From Xanthoparmelia taractica (Eukaryota; Ascomycota; Lecanoromycetes; Lecanorales; Parmeliaceae): a stretch of 64,000 bases of DNA. Both the position numbers and the translations under genes were made by a program. This document shows positions 31,006-42,010 of the stretch, in pieces. The notes beneath the pieces were generated by a model, which worked only from the letters and a program-made list of their open reading frames with translations, had not been told where the DNA came from and did not search any database. Location: contig JANQBS010000145.1 of NCBI GenBank assembly GCA_033085395.1, positions 1 through 64,000 of the forward strand. The letters are read 5' to 3'. Every line of letters begins with the position of its first letter. Within the stretch, counting starts at the first letter, position 1.

Positions 31006-33030
31006 CGCGGAGTCAAGGACGTAGAGGATGAATGGATCCAAAGTCAAGTCTCGATCGCGAGACTGTGTACCACTGAGCCCCAAGCAACGATGAACCTAGT
31101 AGCCTTTGCAAATACTACGCTTTCAACCCCCACTTACGATGATGACGATGAAACCGGTGCCCGGTAGAGATCTCAAGGGAGTCCTGGTATGGGGAAAGGA
31201 AAAGAGAGAAAAAAAAAAGAGATCAACGCCCGGAAGGCCAAACATTATTATAAGCTGAATGAAAGCGACAGACCCTTGTTCTTTATCCTTTGGAATACAG
31301 TAGGGACATTGCGTACTGTAGCATCAAGTCTCGGTCCATGCTCACTCGTATGTGCCAATTATCTTCGACGTAACCGCAGCCCTTGGTCGGCACAGCCTAT
31401 GATTCTTTCATCGCGAGGACCTGCCAGGAGTAGAACTCGCCGCATCACACAGTAAGAAAACGTTTATATTAGTAAAATTAATTGAGTTGCAAGGAGCTCG
31501 TGAGCTGAATAGGTGCGATGACAGTCATGTTACTCTTTCCCTGTTTCCTATGTGTCATGCTTCGATGTTTATGTATTGAAATCCGCATCGCACATGAACC
31601 CTCATGGGCCCAGAGCAATGACGAGATCCAATAGTTCCTATGTTGAGTGAGCTGCGGGACTGCTGCTGCAGATACTTGGCTACTCCATCAACATGAACAA
31701 GTTCTGCAAGATACTCTTCGTCGTTTGTGCTCGAATGCAAATCTTGGCCCAGTATGTGAAACCGGTCCTGCCATGCCATAGACCCATCATCCCGGGCGCA
31801 TCAGGTGGATTCGATAAAACGAACGTAACCACGGTCTCTAGATGGACTCATCATGCTCAAGGATCTCTCCTAAAAGAAAAATCAAACGGTGGAGTCCACC
31901 AGGCAGCAACGTCGAGCAAGATTTGGATTCCTTCGGAATCGCACCCCGTCAAGGCAAGAAACCCATCCTGTGCTCGCTGTGCCGTGCCCTATCAAAAACT
32001 TCTCCTCTCTACACCCCACCATCAGCACTGATCCAATAATAACACACCAAACGAAAATGATGCCGCATACTGTAGTCTGATTCGCGAGAGATCAAGGACC
32101 GTGCGGCCCTTTCCCCACAAGCCACACCGTTCTAGACGCACCGATATCCAGTCTACGCCACGTTTCATCACCAGCCAGTACCACATGTTACTGGAAACTT
32201 ATTCCAAATTCCTCAAGGCAGGCCTAAGAACCCAGTGACCACTATGACCACTTTTGGATTGCCATCGGGGGAGTCCCCGACCCGCAGATATAGCATAGAA
32301 GGGTTTACCCTTGGTCAAGTCCCCAATTTGGTCACCCAGTCGTAGTTTAACCCTAGTCTGACCAAGTTAGGATCAGATTAGGACTAGCTGAGCTGATGGG
32401 AGGGTTGTCAAATAGGGTTGAATCCTTCGACAATCAGCCACCACGTTCTTGCGCAAAGAATCCATATCCAGCAACCCATTGGGCTCGGAGACCGCGATGC
32501 CCCCTGCCTGACCGCGACGTCATCAGCAGAGTGTAGGTCACGGTCGAAATATCCATGTGGTTACCTTCTCGCTTTGCACTGTTGCTTACCTTGGATACTA
32601 TGGCCGCGGGGATCCTTTGTAAAGGGTTAGAAAGCGAGCGCCTAGCGATCCAGTCCGCAGCGAGTAAGCACAAGAAGCATAGGAATAACAACAACAAGTA
32701 GTCTTTTATTTGAACGAAATATGATGCAAGAGGAGACTGACACGAGAAGTGGAGGCAAACAAGTATGTTGTATCCTTCATAAGCAAACATAAGCAAAGGA
32801 AAAGACAAAATACGAACATGACAAGGGTCGAGAAGGAGCCGATTGGTAGGACCTGCATTTACCCTGCATATCATATGCAAGGCCCCTGCAGTAGCCACGA
32901 GATTACCAAACAACCGCCACATCTAGCCACGACTATATAACAGGCCATAATTCCACATGGACGGTCGCAGTACTCGGAAAAAAGCACCAAACAACCTTCC
33001 TAAGACTTCACTCACAGCTTCCCAATCAAA
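31006..33030. other. Intergenic, possible transposon-derived patch, no supported gene
   Basis: Short frames only. Around 32580-32930 the minus strand has an AATAAA signal followed by a pyrimidine-rich run and ends in CAACA, features seen in copia-type LTRs. No matching second copy or target-site duplication is visible in the window. Nothing else is recognisable. Confidence 0.25.
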
Positions 33031-33720
33031 ATGTTCTCCAAATTGCTCTCTCTCGGCGCTCTGCTAGTCAGCTCCTCCCTTGCTCAATATGGTCCTCCAT
33101 ATCCTCCTGCGTATCTTACCGCTGGCGGCGTCTATTCGGATTGTTGCTCGTATTGTGGCATGAGTCCGTCCTCCCCTCATGCCACTTTCTTTGCAACAGA
33201 CTAACAGGACAATCACAGTCGGGGCCTTTGAAACCGGCAAAGGCACAAACGTCGCCATCCTCACCAACGATACCGAAAAAGCCCTATACGGTCAATTCGA
33301 CAACACGTACTGGACATTCAACGGCTTTGAGGGTACCTACTCCCTATACATGTCGCCTACCGCCAACAGCACTTTTGCCAGTAAGTGCGACCCTTTATCC
33401 GGCAGAAGGAAAAAACGCCTCCAAATAAAGGAACTAACACTCGGACCGCAGACTATGGCAATGTAGGCATCAACTCTGGGTATACCACGCCTGGTTTCAG
33501 CGAAGGCGACGAGGATGGTTTGCTTGTGTGGAACAACACGGACATGGCGAACGTCGGTTCCTTTTTTGCGTTATGTCCGAGGGTCATTCCCGGATACGAA
33601 AACAAGGGGGTGCAGGCGCAGGTGTTTTGGCAGTCGAACGAAGCGCCGTCCGAGGGGACCAAAGACTGCAAGCCTATCGTCATCCACGGTGCTTGGGAGT
33701 ACTCAGGCGCTTCCCATTGA
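33031..33720 (+). CDS. Small secreted protein (DUF7907-like), three exons
   Basis: Exons 33031-33163, 33219-33380 and 33452-33720 (introns 55 and 71 bp) sum to 564 bp, 187 residues. The signal peptide MFSKLLSLGALLVSSSLA is followed by a Pro/Tyr-rich start (QYGPPYPPAY) and a CC pair. Then comes a beta-rich domain: TNVAILTNDTEKALYGQF, WTFNGFEGTYSLYM, GLLVWNNTDMANVGSFFALC, ending KPIVIHGAWEYSGASH. It resembles secreted fungal proteins grouped as DUF7907; this assignment is from memory and moderate. Extracellular; function unknown. Confidence 0.75.
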
Positions 33721-35003
33721 GAAGAACAAAGAGATTAGAATAACAGTGCAAGCACATGTAAATCTCGATCATACATAGCGTCGGACAAACGGAAATAGCA
33801 GAAGTAGAAATTCAAAGCAAACTGGAATATCATTACTTTGAGAGAGACACAGGCCTCAGTTCCAGGATAGCGCCGTCTCAAGCACATTTGCATAAATTGA
33901 TTCTGCACTCACACTCTCGGAAGCCTCATCGAGAATTGCTAAGCTCACTTGTGTGGGAACCTTCCAACTCCGGTTCCTTCTTAGCCTATAGCACACTTCC
34001 GACCGTAGTCTCGACATTAATTTCATCCGACCGGAGAGCCCGCTAATACTTGCTCCACTGCTCCATTATGCATTGTAGGGATGCATATCCAGGGTCTCAG
34101 AAAATATCATCCGGATACTCGGCAAAAGGCTGACTTCGCTCTGCTCAACGAAGGCCCTTTCGAGACACATTGCCGGTGTGCAGCGAGTTCTGACTAATCA
34201 CCCCGACCACAATTATCACCCGTGTAGAGTCCAGGCTGACGTTGCCATCGGAAACAAGGGTCTCGGAGAATTTCCGTATAGCTCATTCAAGATATCCTAC
34301 ACCAAGGCACGTCATTATGATGTCTCATCGCCATGGTCGGTCGGAGCACAAATTAAAAGCAGCGTTAGATGTATTTCATATCATAGCCTCAAGCATCCAG
34401 TAAGTCTAGCACGGCCATGGTGGTGGAGCAAATAAGGACATTTGCACACAATCAATCCTCAGCTTGCTGAGTGGAATTCCTTAAATGATGTCGCAGTGCT
34501 AACAGTGAGCTAAAAACGACTAATCCACTATGTAGCAATGCTTTTGGGTTCAGCCAAAGTGACAAACTTGGGTTCTGGGATAGATCATATATGATTAGAT
34601 GATAAGGAAAAGGTATAAATCCAAGGGCGATAGGGCCAAAGGTGAAATGACAAGTTATGAATAAAGAGGGCTCAATGTTGTCTTTCTCATGGAAAGGCGC
34701 GACTTGAAGCGAAGAACAACAGGAAGAGGTCAGCCAGCTCGCAATAAAAGACTGCTGATGATATTACCATACAATCAACATTCGCTCAATAGCTTGAAGT
34801 AATCCCTAGACGTTAAAATCAGTGGAATAATGGTATTATTCGGAGCTTGGTTGAACATACTAAAGCCGTTATCTTTCTCCTTCGGGGCGCCAAACGTATT
34901 ATAAGCCTCGAATTCGAAATGCTTCCTGCTCTGACATCCCGGCCGTTTCGCTGCTCGGTTCTCGTCTGATTCGATATTGCTGCCTTGATAGTCTCTAACC
35001 AAG
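33721..35003. other. Intergenic, no supported gene
   Basis: Includes the 3' flanks of the secreted-protein gene (plus) and the isomerase gene (minus). No coding frame, RNA gene or repeat could be supported. Confidence 0.5.
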
Positions 35004-35783
35004 TCATGACTCCTCAATCTCCTTAACCACCTTCTCAAAGTTCCCCACATCATGCGCGAACCTCCCCAGAAATAGCCCATCCACCGCCTCTTTCAGCGTT
35101 CCCCAAGTCCCTGGCTTCGCACTTCCACCATACAATATTCTTACCTCCGCCCGCTCTCCCACAGTTCCAATCAGCTCCTTCAAGTTCTTAACGACCGCAA
35201 GCACATGATCCGCACTCGCAGGCTCCTGCGCTCCAATGGCCCACACAGGTTCGTAAGCGAATATGATCGGTGCGTCGCCAGAGACGGCTCGTAGAATGCT
35301 CATGACTTGAGGAGAGCATTCTCGGATGGCAAGACCGACGCCTTCAGACACGATGCCGCTCTGCGATTTCTCCCCGATGCAAATGAGTGGTATCATGCCA
35401 TTACGCACCACAGCCTTCGCTTTTGTAGCCACCACCTCATCCGTTTCGTTGAACGGTGCTCTTCTCCTCTCCGCATGACCTAAACAAACCATACGACAGC
35501 CCACCTGCTTCAACATGAGTGGAGAGACTTCGCCAGTGTGGGCACCGCTATCTTGAGAGTGGCAGTCCTGGGCGCCAAGTATGACCTGAGGCGTCATATC
35601 CAAGAAGTCGGAAGCAGAGGCGAGGCAAGGATAGGAAGGTAGAATGAAGATACCGGTTGAGACGGATGCAGGAGGAGCGACAATTTTGGCGATGGCCGTG
35701 ATGTAGGAGGTGGTGCTGGGGGCGTCAAAGTACATCTTCAAGTTGACGCCTACGAGGCGTTTGGGGAGTTTTGGAGATGCCAT
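35004..35783 (-). CDS. Triosephosphate isomerase-like sugar-phosphate isomerase (likely tetrulose-phosphate)
   Basis: A single exon from ATG 35783 codes 259 residues, the usual TIM length. Catalytic positions are present: Lys16 in VNLKMYF, His103 in LGHAERR, Glu178 in AYEPVWAIG, and the phosphate-gripping loop YGGSAKPG. The glycolytic enzyme normally has GNWKMN and GHSERR, so this is a divergent paralogue. It lies head to head with an RpiB-type isomerase. In bacteria the same two families (EryH/LerI, TIM-like; EryI/DerI, RpiB-like) interconvert erythrulose phosphates to erythrose 4-phosphate in erythritol catabolism. I infer a similar cytosolic role here. Triose phosphate isomerase proper is less likely. 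Confidence 0.85.
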   Translation of the reverse strand: MASPKLPKRLVGVNLKMYFDAPSTTSYITAIAKIVAPPASVSTGIFILPSYPCLASASDFLDMTPQVILGAQDCHSQDSGAHTGEVSPLMLKQVGCRMVCLGHAERRRAPFNETDEVVATKAKAVVRNGMIPLICIGEKSQSGIVSEGVGLAIRECSPQVMSILRAVSGDAPIIFAYEPVWAIGAQEPASADHVLAVVKNLKELIGTVGERAEVRILYGGSAKPGTWGTLKEAVDGLFLGRFAHDVGNFEKVVKEIEES

Positions 35784-36072
35784 TTCCGAAGAGTATAGCA
35801 GAGAATCACATGAGATGTGATGGGCTGGTTAGGATGGCTTTGGCAGTTGGAGGCAATGATGTTGGATGAGGAACAAGCTGATGAATTGAAGACGCTGCTC
35901 GGCAGACCTTCCCAAAATCGATGAAAATGCAAGCAGTGACGTTTTGCGGGGCCGAACTCAATGCTCTGGACTGCATCGAGCCTGCAACAACAATGCTTCC
36001 AAGCGAGCTTCCTCAACAGAAAGCGCGACCACTCCCACCTACTCTCCGAAAATAAGTCTGCTCATCCCAAAA
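35784..36072. promoter_or_regulatory. Bidirectional promoter of the isomerase pair
   Basis: 289 bp separate the two start codons of the divergent TIM-like and RpiB-like genes, compact enough for shared regulation. No specific operator was identified. Confidence 0.55.
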
Positions 36073-36573
36073 ATGCCAACCCAAGGTCTGCGCATTGCCG
36101 TCGGTGGCGACGACGCCGGCTTCTCCTACAAAGACACCATAAAAGCCGACCTGGAAAAGGACCCCCGCGTCTCAAAAGTAATCGATGTCGGCGTCATCCA
36201 CAACGAAGACAAGACCGCCTACCCTCACGTCGCCGTCGACGCCTCCAACCTGATTCTCTCTGGCGAAGCCGACCGCGCCCTCCTAATATGTGGAACCGGG
36301 CTCGGCGTGGCCATATCCGCGAATAAAGTACCAGGCATAAGAGCAGTGACGGCGCATGACAGTTTCAGCGTCGAGAGGGCGGTGATGAGTAACAACGCGC
36401 AGGTGTTTTGTATGGGTCAGAGAGTTGTGGGGATAGAGTTGGCGAGGAGGTTAGCGAAAGAGTGGGTTGGATATACATTTGATCCGGAGAGCGCGAGTGC
36501 GGAGAAGGTCCAGGTGATCAGCGACTATGAGGCTAAACACCATGCCGGTGGTGTGCATGAGAAGACTGCGTGA
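36073..36573 (+). CDS. RpiB/LacAB-family sugar-phosphate isomerase
   Basis: ATG 36073 gives 166 residues in one exon. Family motifs: GGDDAGF near residues 11-17 (substrate-binding Asp), ICGTGLGVAISANKVPGIRA with the catalytic Cys at about 73, HDSFSVERAVMSNNAQVFCM, and GQRVVGIELARRL. RpiB-family enzymes isomerise ribose/ribulose 5-phosphate or related phosphates (allose, galactose, erythrulose). Fungi use RpiA for the pentose phosphate pathway, so a catabolic role is more likely. Its divergent TIM-like neighbour points to D-erythrulose-4-phosphate isomerase activity. Cytosolic. Confidence 0.9.
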   Translation: MPTQGLRIAVGGDDAGFSYKDTIKADLEKDPRVSKVIDVGVIHNEDKTAYPHVAVDASNLILSGEADRALLICGTGLGVAISANKVPGIRAVTAHDSFSVERAVMSNNAQVFCMGQRVVGIELARRLAKEWVGYTFDPESASAEKVQVISDYEAKHHAGGVHEKTA

Positions 36574-37787
36574 TTCGAGCAGTGATTGCTGAGGGAGATG
36601 CCACAGGAAAGGGCGCCGGTGTGCACTGAGAGTACGTATGATCAAAAAAAGTACCTTGTAGCTTATATAGCCACGATGTATCAAGATTCCTGAAATTTAT
36701 GCCGTATTATGAGCTACTGATCCCGGGATTGAGATGCTAGTGCATTGTTTGACATCCGAATTATCTATTCCTTCATAGCAGGCTCAAACACGGTTAAAGA
36801 TGGAGATCTAGACATGCGAGTGCTTGAAAGGGCATGTAGGTAATCCGCCATTACTGCATATCCAAGATGACACATCTTCATTGCAGGCCGTCCTTCCGAC
36901 CGCGACGCTCCTCACCCCGAATACGAGAGTCTCCTACGCAGAATGCCATCCTCAAGTTCTTCATGAACTCTGAGCTCGAGGCTCAATTTGATGCCACACT
37001 ATTATATCTAACATCTGAGGCTAGAAAGAATCACGTTCCATCGCCTCGTCCGTTGCTGTGTGTAGGAGATCATGCACCGCGATTTTAAAGCTGTGGCTTT
37101 AGCGAGGGAGAACATGAGCGACCGCAAATTATGTTCTCCTTTTGAATGGGCGAATAATCTCGGGTCTGGCGAGGGACTGCCTTGGGACAGAAATTATAAC
37201 TTTCACGGACGGCCGAGCAGAATCGACAAAATATGGTTACAAATCCATGGACGCGATGTACATGATTTGGTCACTTGCCGGACATGAAGACTCAAACGTT
37301 CAGCGACTCCGTTGTGGAAGTGCAAAACGGAAATCCCACATCACTCCAGCTCCCAGCCTCGCTACCGTGGGTATTCCCTCTCGTGGACTGACCTGTGCCG
37401 ACCTCAAGCCTAAGAGAAAGATCCCACAATCCTATTTGCTGGATGTAGAGACGAGAAATTACACTTGACTTTGACATGGTAACAGTATGAGCTTTTGCCT
37501 TAGCTTGCTCATCTGATTTGGGAAAACCTTGGAATCTAAGACTTACACGACAAGGAAAACAGAGCGAAGAATTCTCCTGCCTCGCTTGATAGATCCCCGT
37601 GATACAGATAAGGGGCTACAGTATACCACCAGCGTCAACCACATCGCCTGAGAGACCGAGCACCATCAGCTTGAATGATAAGAGCTAGCCGACCGTAAAA
37701 AGTCATCTGGGGCTTTCGCTTTGCACGTGTATGATATTAAGTCCGGATGGTATCAGACGGAGGAGTGACTACTTTTCAGACTCCTCG
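36574..37787. other. Intergenic, no supported gene
   Basis: Short plus-strand frames at 36867-37290 look partly protein-like but lack a continuous exon structure. No recognisable feature. Confidence 0.45.
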
Positions 37788-38291
37788 TTACGTGTGCTGA
37801 TATATTGAAATCTCTTCATCTGCAGGCCGTTCATTTGCAACGAGGGACTTGGCTCTCGATGTTCGACCGACCTGCGAGGTCTTTACAAAAATCCCGAACA
37901 CTATCCCCTCATCGCTCCCAATGGCAAGATCCGAAGACCGTTTAAAGGCACAGAATCCAATAGTTCTAATACTCCGGTCCTGGGCTAACGTTAGGACAAC
38001 TTGATTGTCTGCTGGAAATATGACTGCGAGTTCCACAGTACTGAGTATCCTAGCGCTGGTAAGGTTGACATGGGACTCGATTGAGATCGGGATAATGTCC
38101 GTGGAAAGGGGATGCTCGGAGGGGACGATGATAGTAAGGAGGATAGCGAAGAATTTCACTAAAGGCCTCTTGGAAGGGACAGTTAAAGGAAATTCATCAA
38201 GACTTATATTGGACATACAGATTGGTGGAAGCTGCAAGAGTTTATTCCAGGGGAAGACTGTTTGCCATTTCAGCAGTACAGACAACGACAT
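37788..38291 (-). CDS. Hypothetical protein
   Basis: An ATG-initiated frame of 167 residues, with one hydrophobic segment (VKFFAILLTIIVP, about residues 45-58). I recognise no family and see no splice signals or motif. It may be a chance frame, since the opposite strand also has a moderate frame here. Confidence 0.3.
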   Translation of the reverse strand: MSLSVLLKWQTVFPWNKLLQLPPICMSNISLDEFPLTVPSKRPLVKFFAILLTIIVPSEHPLSTDIIPISIESHVNLTSARILSTVELAVIFPADNQVVLTLAQDRSIRTIGFCAFKRSSDLAIGSDEGIVFGIFVKTSQVGRTSRAKSLVANERPADEEISIYQHT

Positions 38292-38816
38292 CGCGGTTCG
38301 TTAATCTCTTGCGGAGGCTTCGGCGTGGGAGGCAGGAGTGTAGAAGCAATGCCGGTATCCTGCTTTATAGGATGTACGCTCTCATTTTGGTCCGTTCTGC
38401 TATAGCACCGAACCTGTAAAGCCAGCAATCTCTTAACTCTACCCGTTTGTAGATCACTTCATGTTCTAAGGTCAGCAACGACATTCTGATCATGATAAAC
38501 CTCTATTCTTGAATTTGTTGCTGGAGCTGAAAGCCGTTCGCCGCAGATTAGTATTTGGTCGTAAGGGATACTCTGCATGCCATACACTGGCCCTTCAAGG
38601 ATAGCAAGTACAGGTACGGGGCAATGAACCGCAAAAGGCTATCCATGAAATGTCTGACAGATATATACTCAGCCCCGCTTTCGCCGAGATTGTAACAAGA
38701 TCATGTGTGCCGTTCCCGTTGCCCCATGCCGATCGTCATGCTGCTCGGTATTACAAGTTTCCTCCGAATGGCCGCGTGCTGTAACCACCCTTTCCAGAAT
38801 TCAGACGTTCTCAATT
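38292..38816. other. Intergenic, 3' flank of the ACBP gene
   Basis: No gene or structured element seen. Confidence 0.5.
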
Positions 38817-39268
38817 CTAAGCGTTGAAGCCGTAGATGCCCTTCAACTTCTCCACCAATTGGACGTAGTGCTGCTGGGCGGCAGAAGGGGTGACCTTATC
38901 TTCGACAGCGACTTTCTTCCATGCATTGTACTTGTACTTCTCCTGTACGCCACAGCCCACGTTAGCCAACAAAGCTCGTAAACGGCCAGCCGAGGATTAC
39001 AGGGAGAGGAGAGGAGGTTTGCATGAACCTGGAAGGCGAAGGTGCCGGGCTGTGTGGCTTTGGAGAAGTCTTCGCCGGTGCCTTGCTTGTAGTTCGCGTA
39101 AAGCTGGATACGGTAAGCCATTAGGATGTCTGTACTGCTTTCACCTGCACTGAAGCACAGAATGAGGGGAAAAGTCGGTACCTCTAGAAGCTCGTCATTG
39201 TTGGGCTTTGCCTTGAGTTTGCGGGAGTCTTCGACTGCTTTCTTGAAGGCGGCGGTTTGGGCGACCAT
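38817..39268 (-). CDS. acbp: Acyl-CoA-binding protein
   Basis: Three exons, 39268-39182, 39103-39029 and 38942-38817, all joined in phase 0, give 95 residues; introns are 78 and 86 bp. The product starts MVAQTAAFKKAVEDSRKLKA and contains the family signature LYANYKQGTGEDFSKATQPG, followed by YKYNAWKKVAVEDK and ending VEKLKGIYGFNA. ACBPs bind medium and long acyl-CoA esters in the cytosol and deliver them to lipid synthesis and beta-oxidation. Length and motif spacing are typical. It is divergent from TDP1. Confidence 0.93.
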
Positions 39269-39752
39269 GGTGAGGTTCTCAGTGAGTCTATACTAGAAGG
39301 AAAGAGAGGTATATGATATGAGGTTTGTGTTGGTTGGTGAGGGGAGAAGTGCGCACAAAGTGGGATGAAGATGGTCATGGCGGGGTGGACCCTGGGCTGT
39401 AGAAATACGTATACTGTGGTAGGGCTGAAAAACAACCGGCTTGTTGGGCGGTTCTTGGCGCTTCAAGTGGTTCAACTTCAGTCATGTTTCAACTTCACCA
39501 GCTCCTTGTGCTTCATAAGTGACAAGGAATGTTGTAATACGTGACCTTACACTGCTACGATATGGGGGATTTTTACCTGTAGCCGTCGACTCAACAACCA
39601 TGAATTGGCCCTCCGCTTTTGACCTCTCCTATTCAGAATCCACTCATGATGGAAGCGAATTCGTGCTATTCCTTTCTCTAAAAATATCTGCGACTGCGAG
39701 TGTTTGGTTTAATTAATATCAAGTTTCCCGGGTTTCTTGCCACCTTTCTATC
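39269..39752. promoter_or_regulatory. Divergent promoter region, ACBP and TDP1
   Basis: 484 bp between start codons on opposite strands, with no gene inside. No specific sites assigned. Confidence 0.45.
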
Positions 39753-41626
39753 ATGAATCCTGGCCAAGAGTCCCGAAAACGTAGAAATTACGACGCGTTC
39801 CAGTCCTCGAGAGACAAGTCCATATCGCCTCCTCCCAAGAGACATGCATCGTCTGTCAGTGGCAGACCTGCAATTGCTGAGAATGACCATGCGGATGACC
39901 CCCTCAATGCAGCAGCACCTTCCACATCGTCTTCCAATAACCCTGACCATCCCTCCAAGTCAACCACAGAACCAACCAAACCCCAGTCTAGTACCTTAAT
40001 CCGTTCACCAATGCAGCTAAACTTCGTCGGGGAGCTGCCGGCTTCGAGTAACGCCGACTGCATCAGCCTGGGAGGTCTGCTTGGTGATCCCATCATCAAG
40101 GAGTGCTGGCTTTTCAACTACCTCTTCGACGTGGATTTTGTGATGTGAGACTTACTGCTTTACAGTGAGCATCGCTGCTAATGTATATCCAGGAGACATC
40201 TTGATCGAGATACCCGAGATTTGGTGCAGGTACGAGTCGTGCACGGGTCATGGAAAAGGGATGACCCGAATGGAATACACATTGAGGTAAATCCGTACCC
40301 TTCCTTTCCCAATGCGTCGTTTGACAGGAAACTTACCAAAAACAGGACGCAGCAAAGCGGTACCCAAACATCAAAGTCATTAAAGCGTATATGCCAGAGA
40401 TGTTTGGGACTCATCATACGAAGGCAATGGTTCTCTTTAGGCATGACGACCTGGCACAGGTTGTGATCCTTACAGCAAACTTCATCGAATGCGACTTCAG
40501 GATGAGCCAAGCGATCTGGAGGACACCTCTACTTCCCTTTCAAACACATGAGCCGGGTTCCAGCGATCCGGTGCCGCCTTTGGGCAGTGGACTCAGGTTC
40601 AAAATCGATTTGCTGGCCTACTTCCGCGGATACAGCCGAAACGGAGCTGCAACCCTTTCTGATTTGATCTCACAGATAAAGAACTATGACTTCAGCACCG
40701 TACGCGGCGCTTTGATCGGGAGCTTGCCAGGAGTTCAGACACCTGGCCAGTTTGACCGAGAGGAGCAAGACCGTGTTGGACTGTGGGGCTTGCCGGCTCT
40801 AAAGCGTATCTTGATTTCCATACCCACCAATTCCAACCCTTCTATGAAACCCACCCCCCAACCGCACATCATCACCCAAGTTTCCTCCATCGCCTCAGTC
40901 GGCGAGAAATGGCTCCTATCTACCCTCATACCAACCTTAGCCACCATCAAAGGGCTCCCAAACCCCCTTTCAAACCCCAAAGTATCAATCATATTCCCCA
41001 CCGCGGCATCCATCCGCAACTCCATCGGCGGCTACGGCTCCGGCTCCTCCATCCACATGAAAACCACCTCCACCGCTCAAGCCAAACAACTCGCCGTCCT
41101 CAAACCAATGCTATGCCACTGGTCCAGCCTTCCTTCTCCCTACCCTCAAACCCACACCCCAACCCATCATCAAGAACCAATTCGACAAACAGGCCGAGGC
41201 CGCGCAGCGCCCCACATAAAAACCTACATCCGATTCTCCGACAGCTCCATGAACAGCATCGACTGGGCAATGATGACATCCGCAAACCTGAGCACGCAAG
41301 CATGGGGCAGCACCCCGAACGCGCGCGGCGAGGTGAAAATTTGCAGCTACGAACTAGGTGTAGTGGTCTGGCCCGCCCTGTGGGATGATCCTGCTACAGC
41401 TGGCACTGCGACGATGGTTCCAGTATTCGGACGCGACACACCCGCCTCCAACGACGATGCAGCAGGGTGTGCTGAGCCAGGGGACAAAAGTATAAAGGTC
41501 GGATGGCGCATGCCCTACGACCTACCCCTCGTTCCTTACGGCGCGGATGAGAAGCCCTGGTGCGCGACTGAGCCGTGCGAGGAGCCGGATTGGATGGGAC
41601 GCGTTTGGCCGGGCTATGGGCATTAA
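39753..41626 (+). CDS. tdp1: Tyrosyl-DNA phosphodiesterase 1
   Basis: Exons 39753-40144, 40193-40286 and 40346-41626 (introns 48 and 59 bp) sum to 1767 bp, 588 residues. A disordered Ser/Pro/Lys-rich N-terminus (SISPPPKRHASS) is followed by two HKD half-sites of the phospholipase D superfamily: GTHHTKAMVLF with ILTANF downstream (about residues 184-205), and HIKTYIRF followed by WAMMTSANLSTQAWG (about residues 451-480). TDP1 is a nuclear repair enzyme that removes topoisomerase I and other 3' adducts. FVGELPA near the domain start and VGEKWL in the middle fit the family. Slightly long because of a poorly conserved insertion before the second half-site. Confidence 0.93.
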
Positions 41627-42010
41627 TACCGTGGTGGCTGTTGCCTTTTGCTGGAACATTTGATAGAGTTCGTGCTTGGGGTTGGTTGCTGTAAATAGAG
41701 ATTAGAAGTTCGCATCTGATTGCTATGTGCTGGCTTTTGCGGAGAACTTTTGCTAGGACAGTGGCCTCGGCTCTGACAATGCGTGAGAGAGCTTGGGAAC
41801 TTTATAAAATGTACGTTCAATGGACACAGGGAGCTTTTCGTTCATCGTGCTTGCTGCTAATATATAATACACAGAACAGGGTATCGATCCACATAACCAT
41901 AACCCAAGAATCTTCCAAAGGTACCGTGGATTGTACCAGCATGACCGTATTTCTTCGTTTTGAGAAGTTCATAGCCATACACCATACACAGGGAACTCTT
42001 ACCAACTCCA
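41627..42010. other. Convergent 3' intergenic interval
   Basis: 384 bp between the stop codons of TDP1 (plus) and the glycosyltransferase-like gene (minus). No feature seen. Confidence 0.5.

Noticed and set aside
30643..31083. Long Pro/Ser-rich minus-strand frame
   Set aside because: It is the complement of the purine-rich plus-strand coding and 3' sequence; Pro-richness follows from G-runs, and the plus-strand gene has a start, repeats and a membrane segment.
32575..32925. Solo LTR with defined ends
   Set aside because: Candidate TG...CA ends lack a matching 5-bp target-site duplication (tgcac versus tctag).
40783..41388. Long His/Pro-rich plus-strand frame within TDP1
   Set aside because: Out-of-frame reading of TDP1 exon 3, which carries both HKD half-sites in the correct frame.
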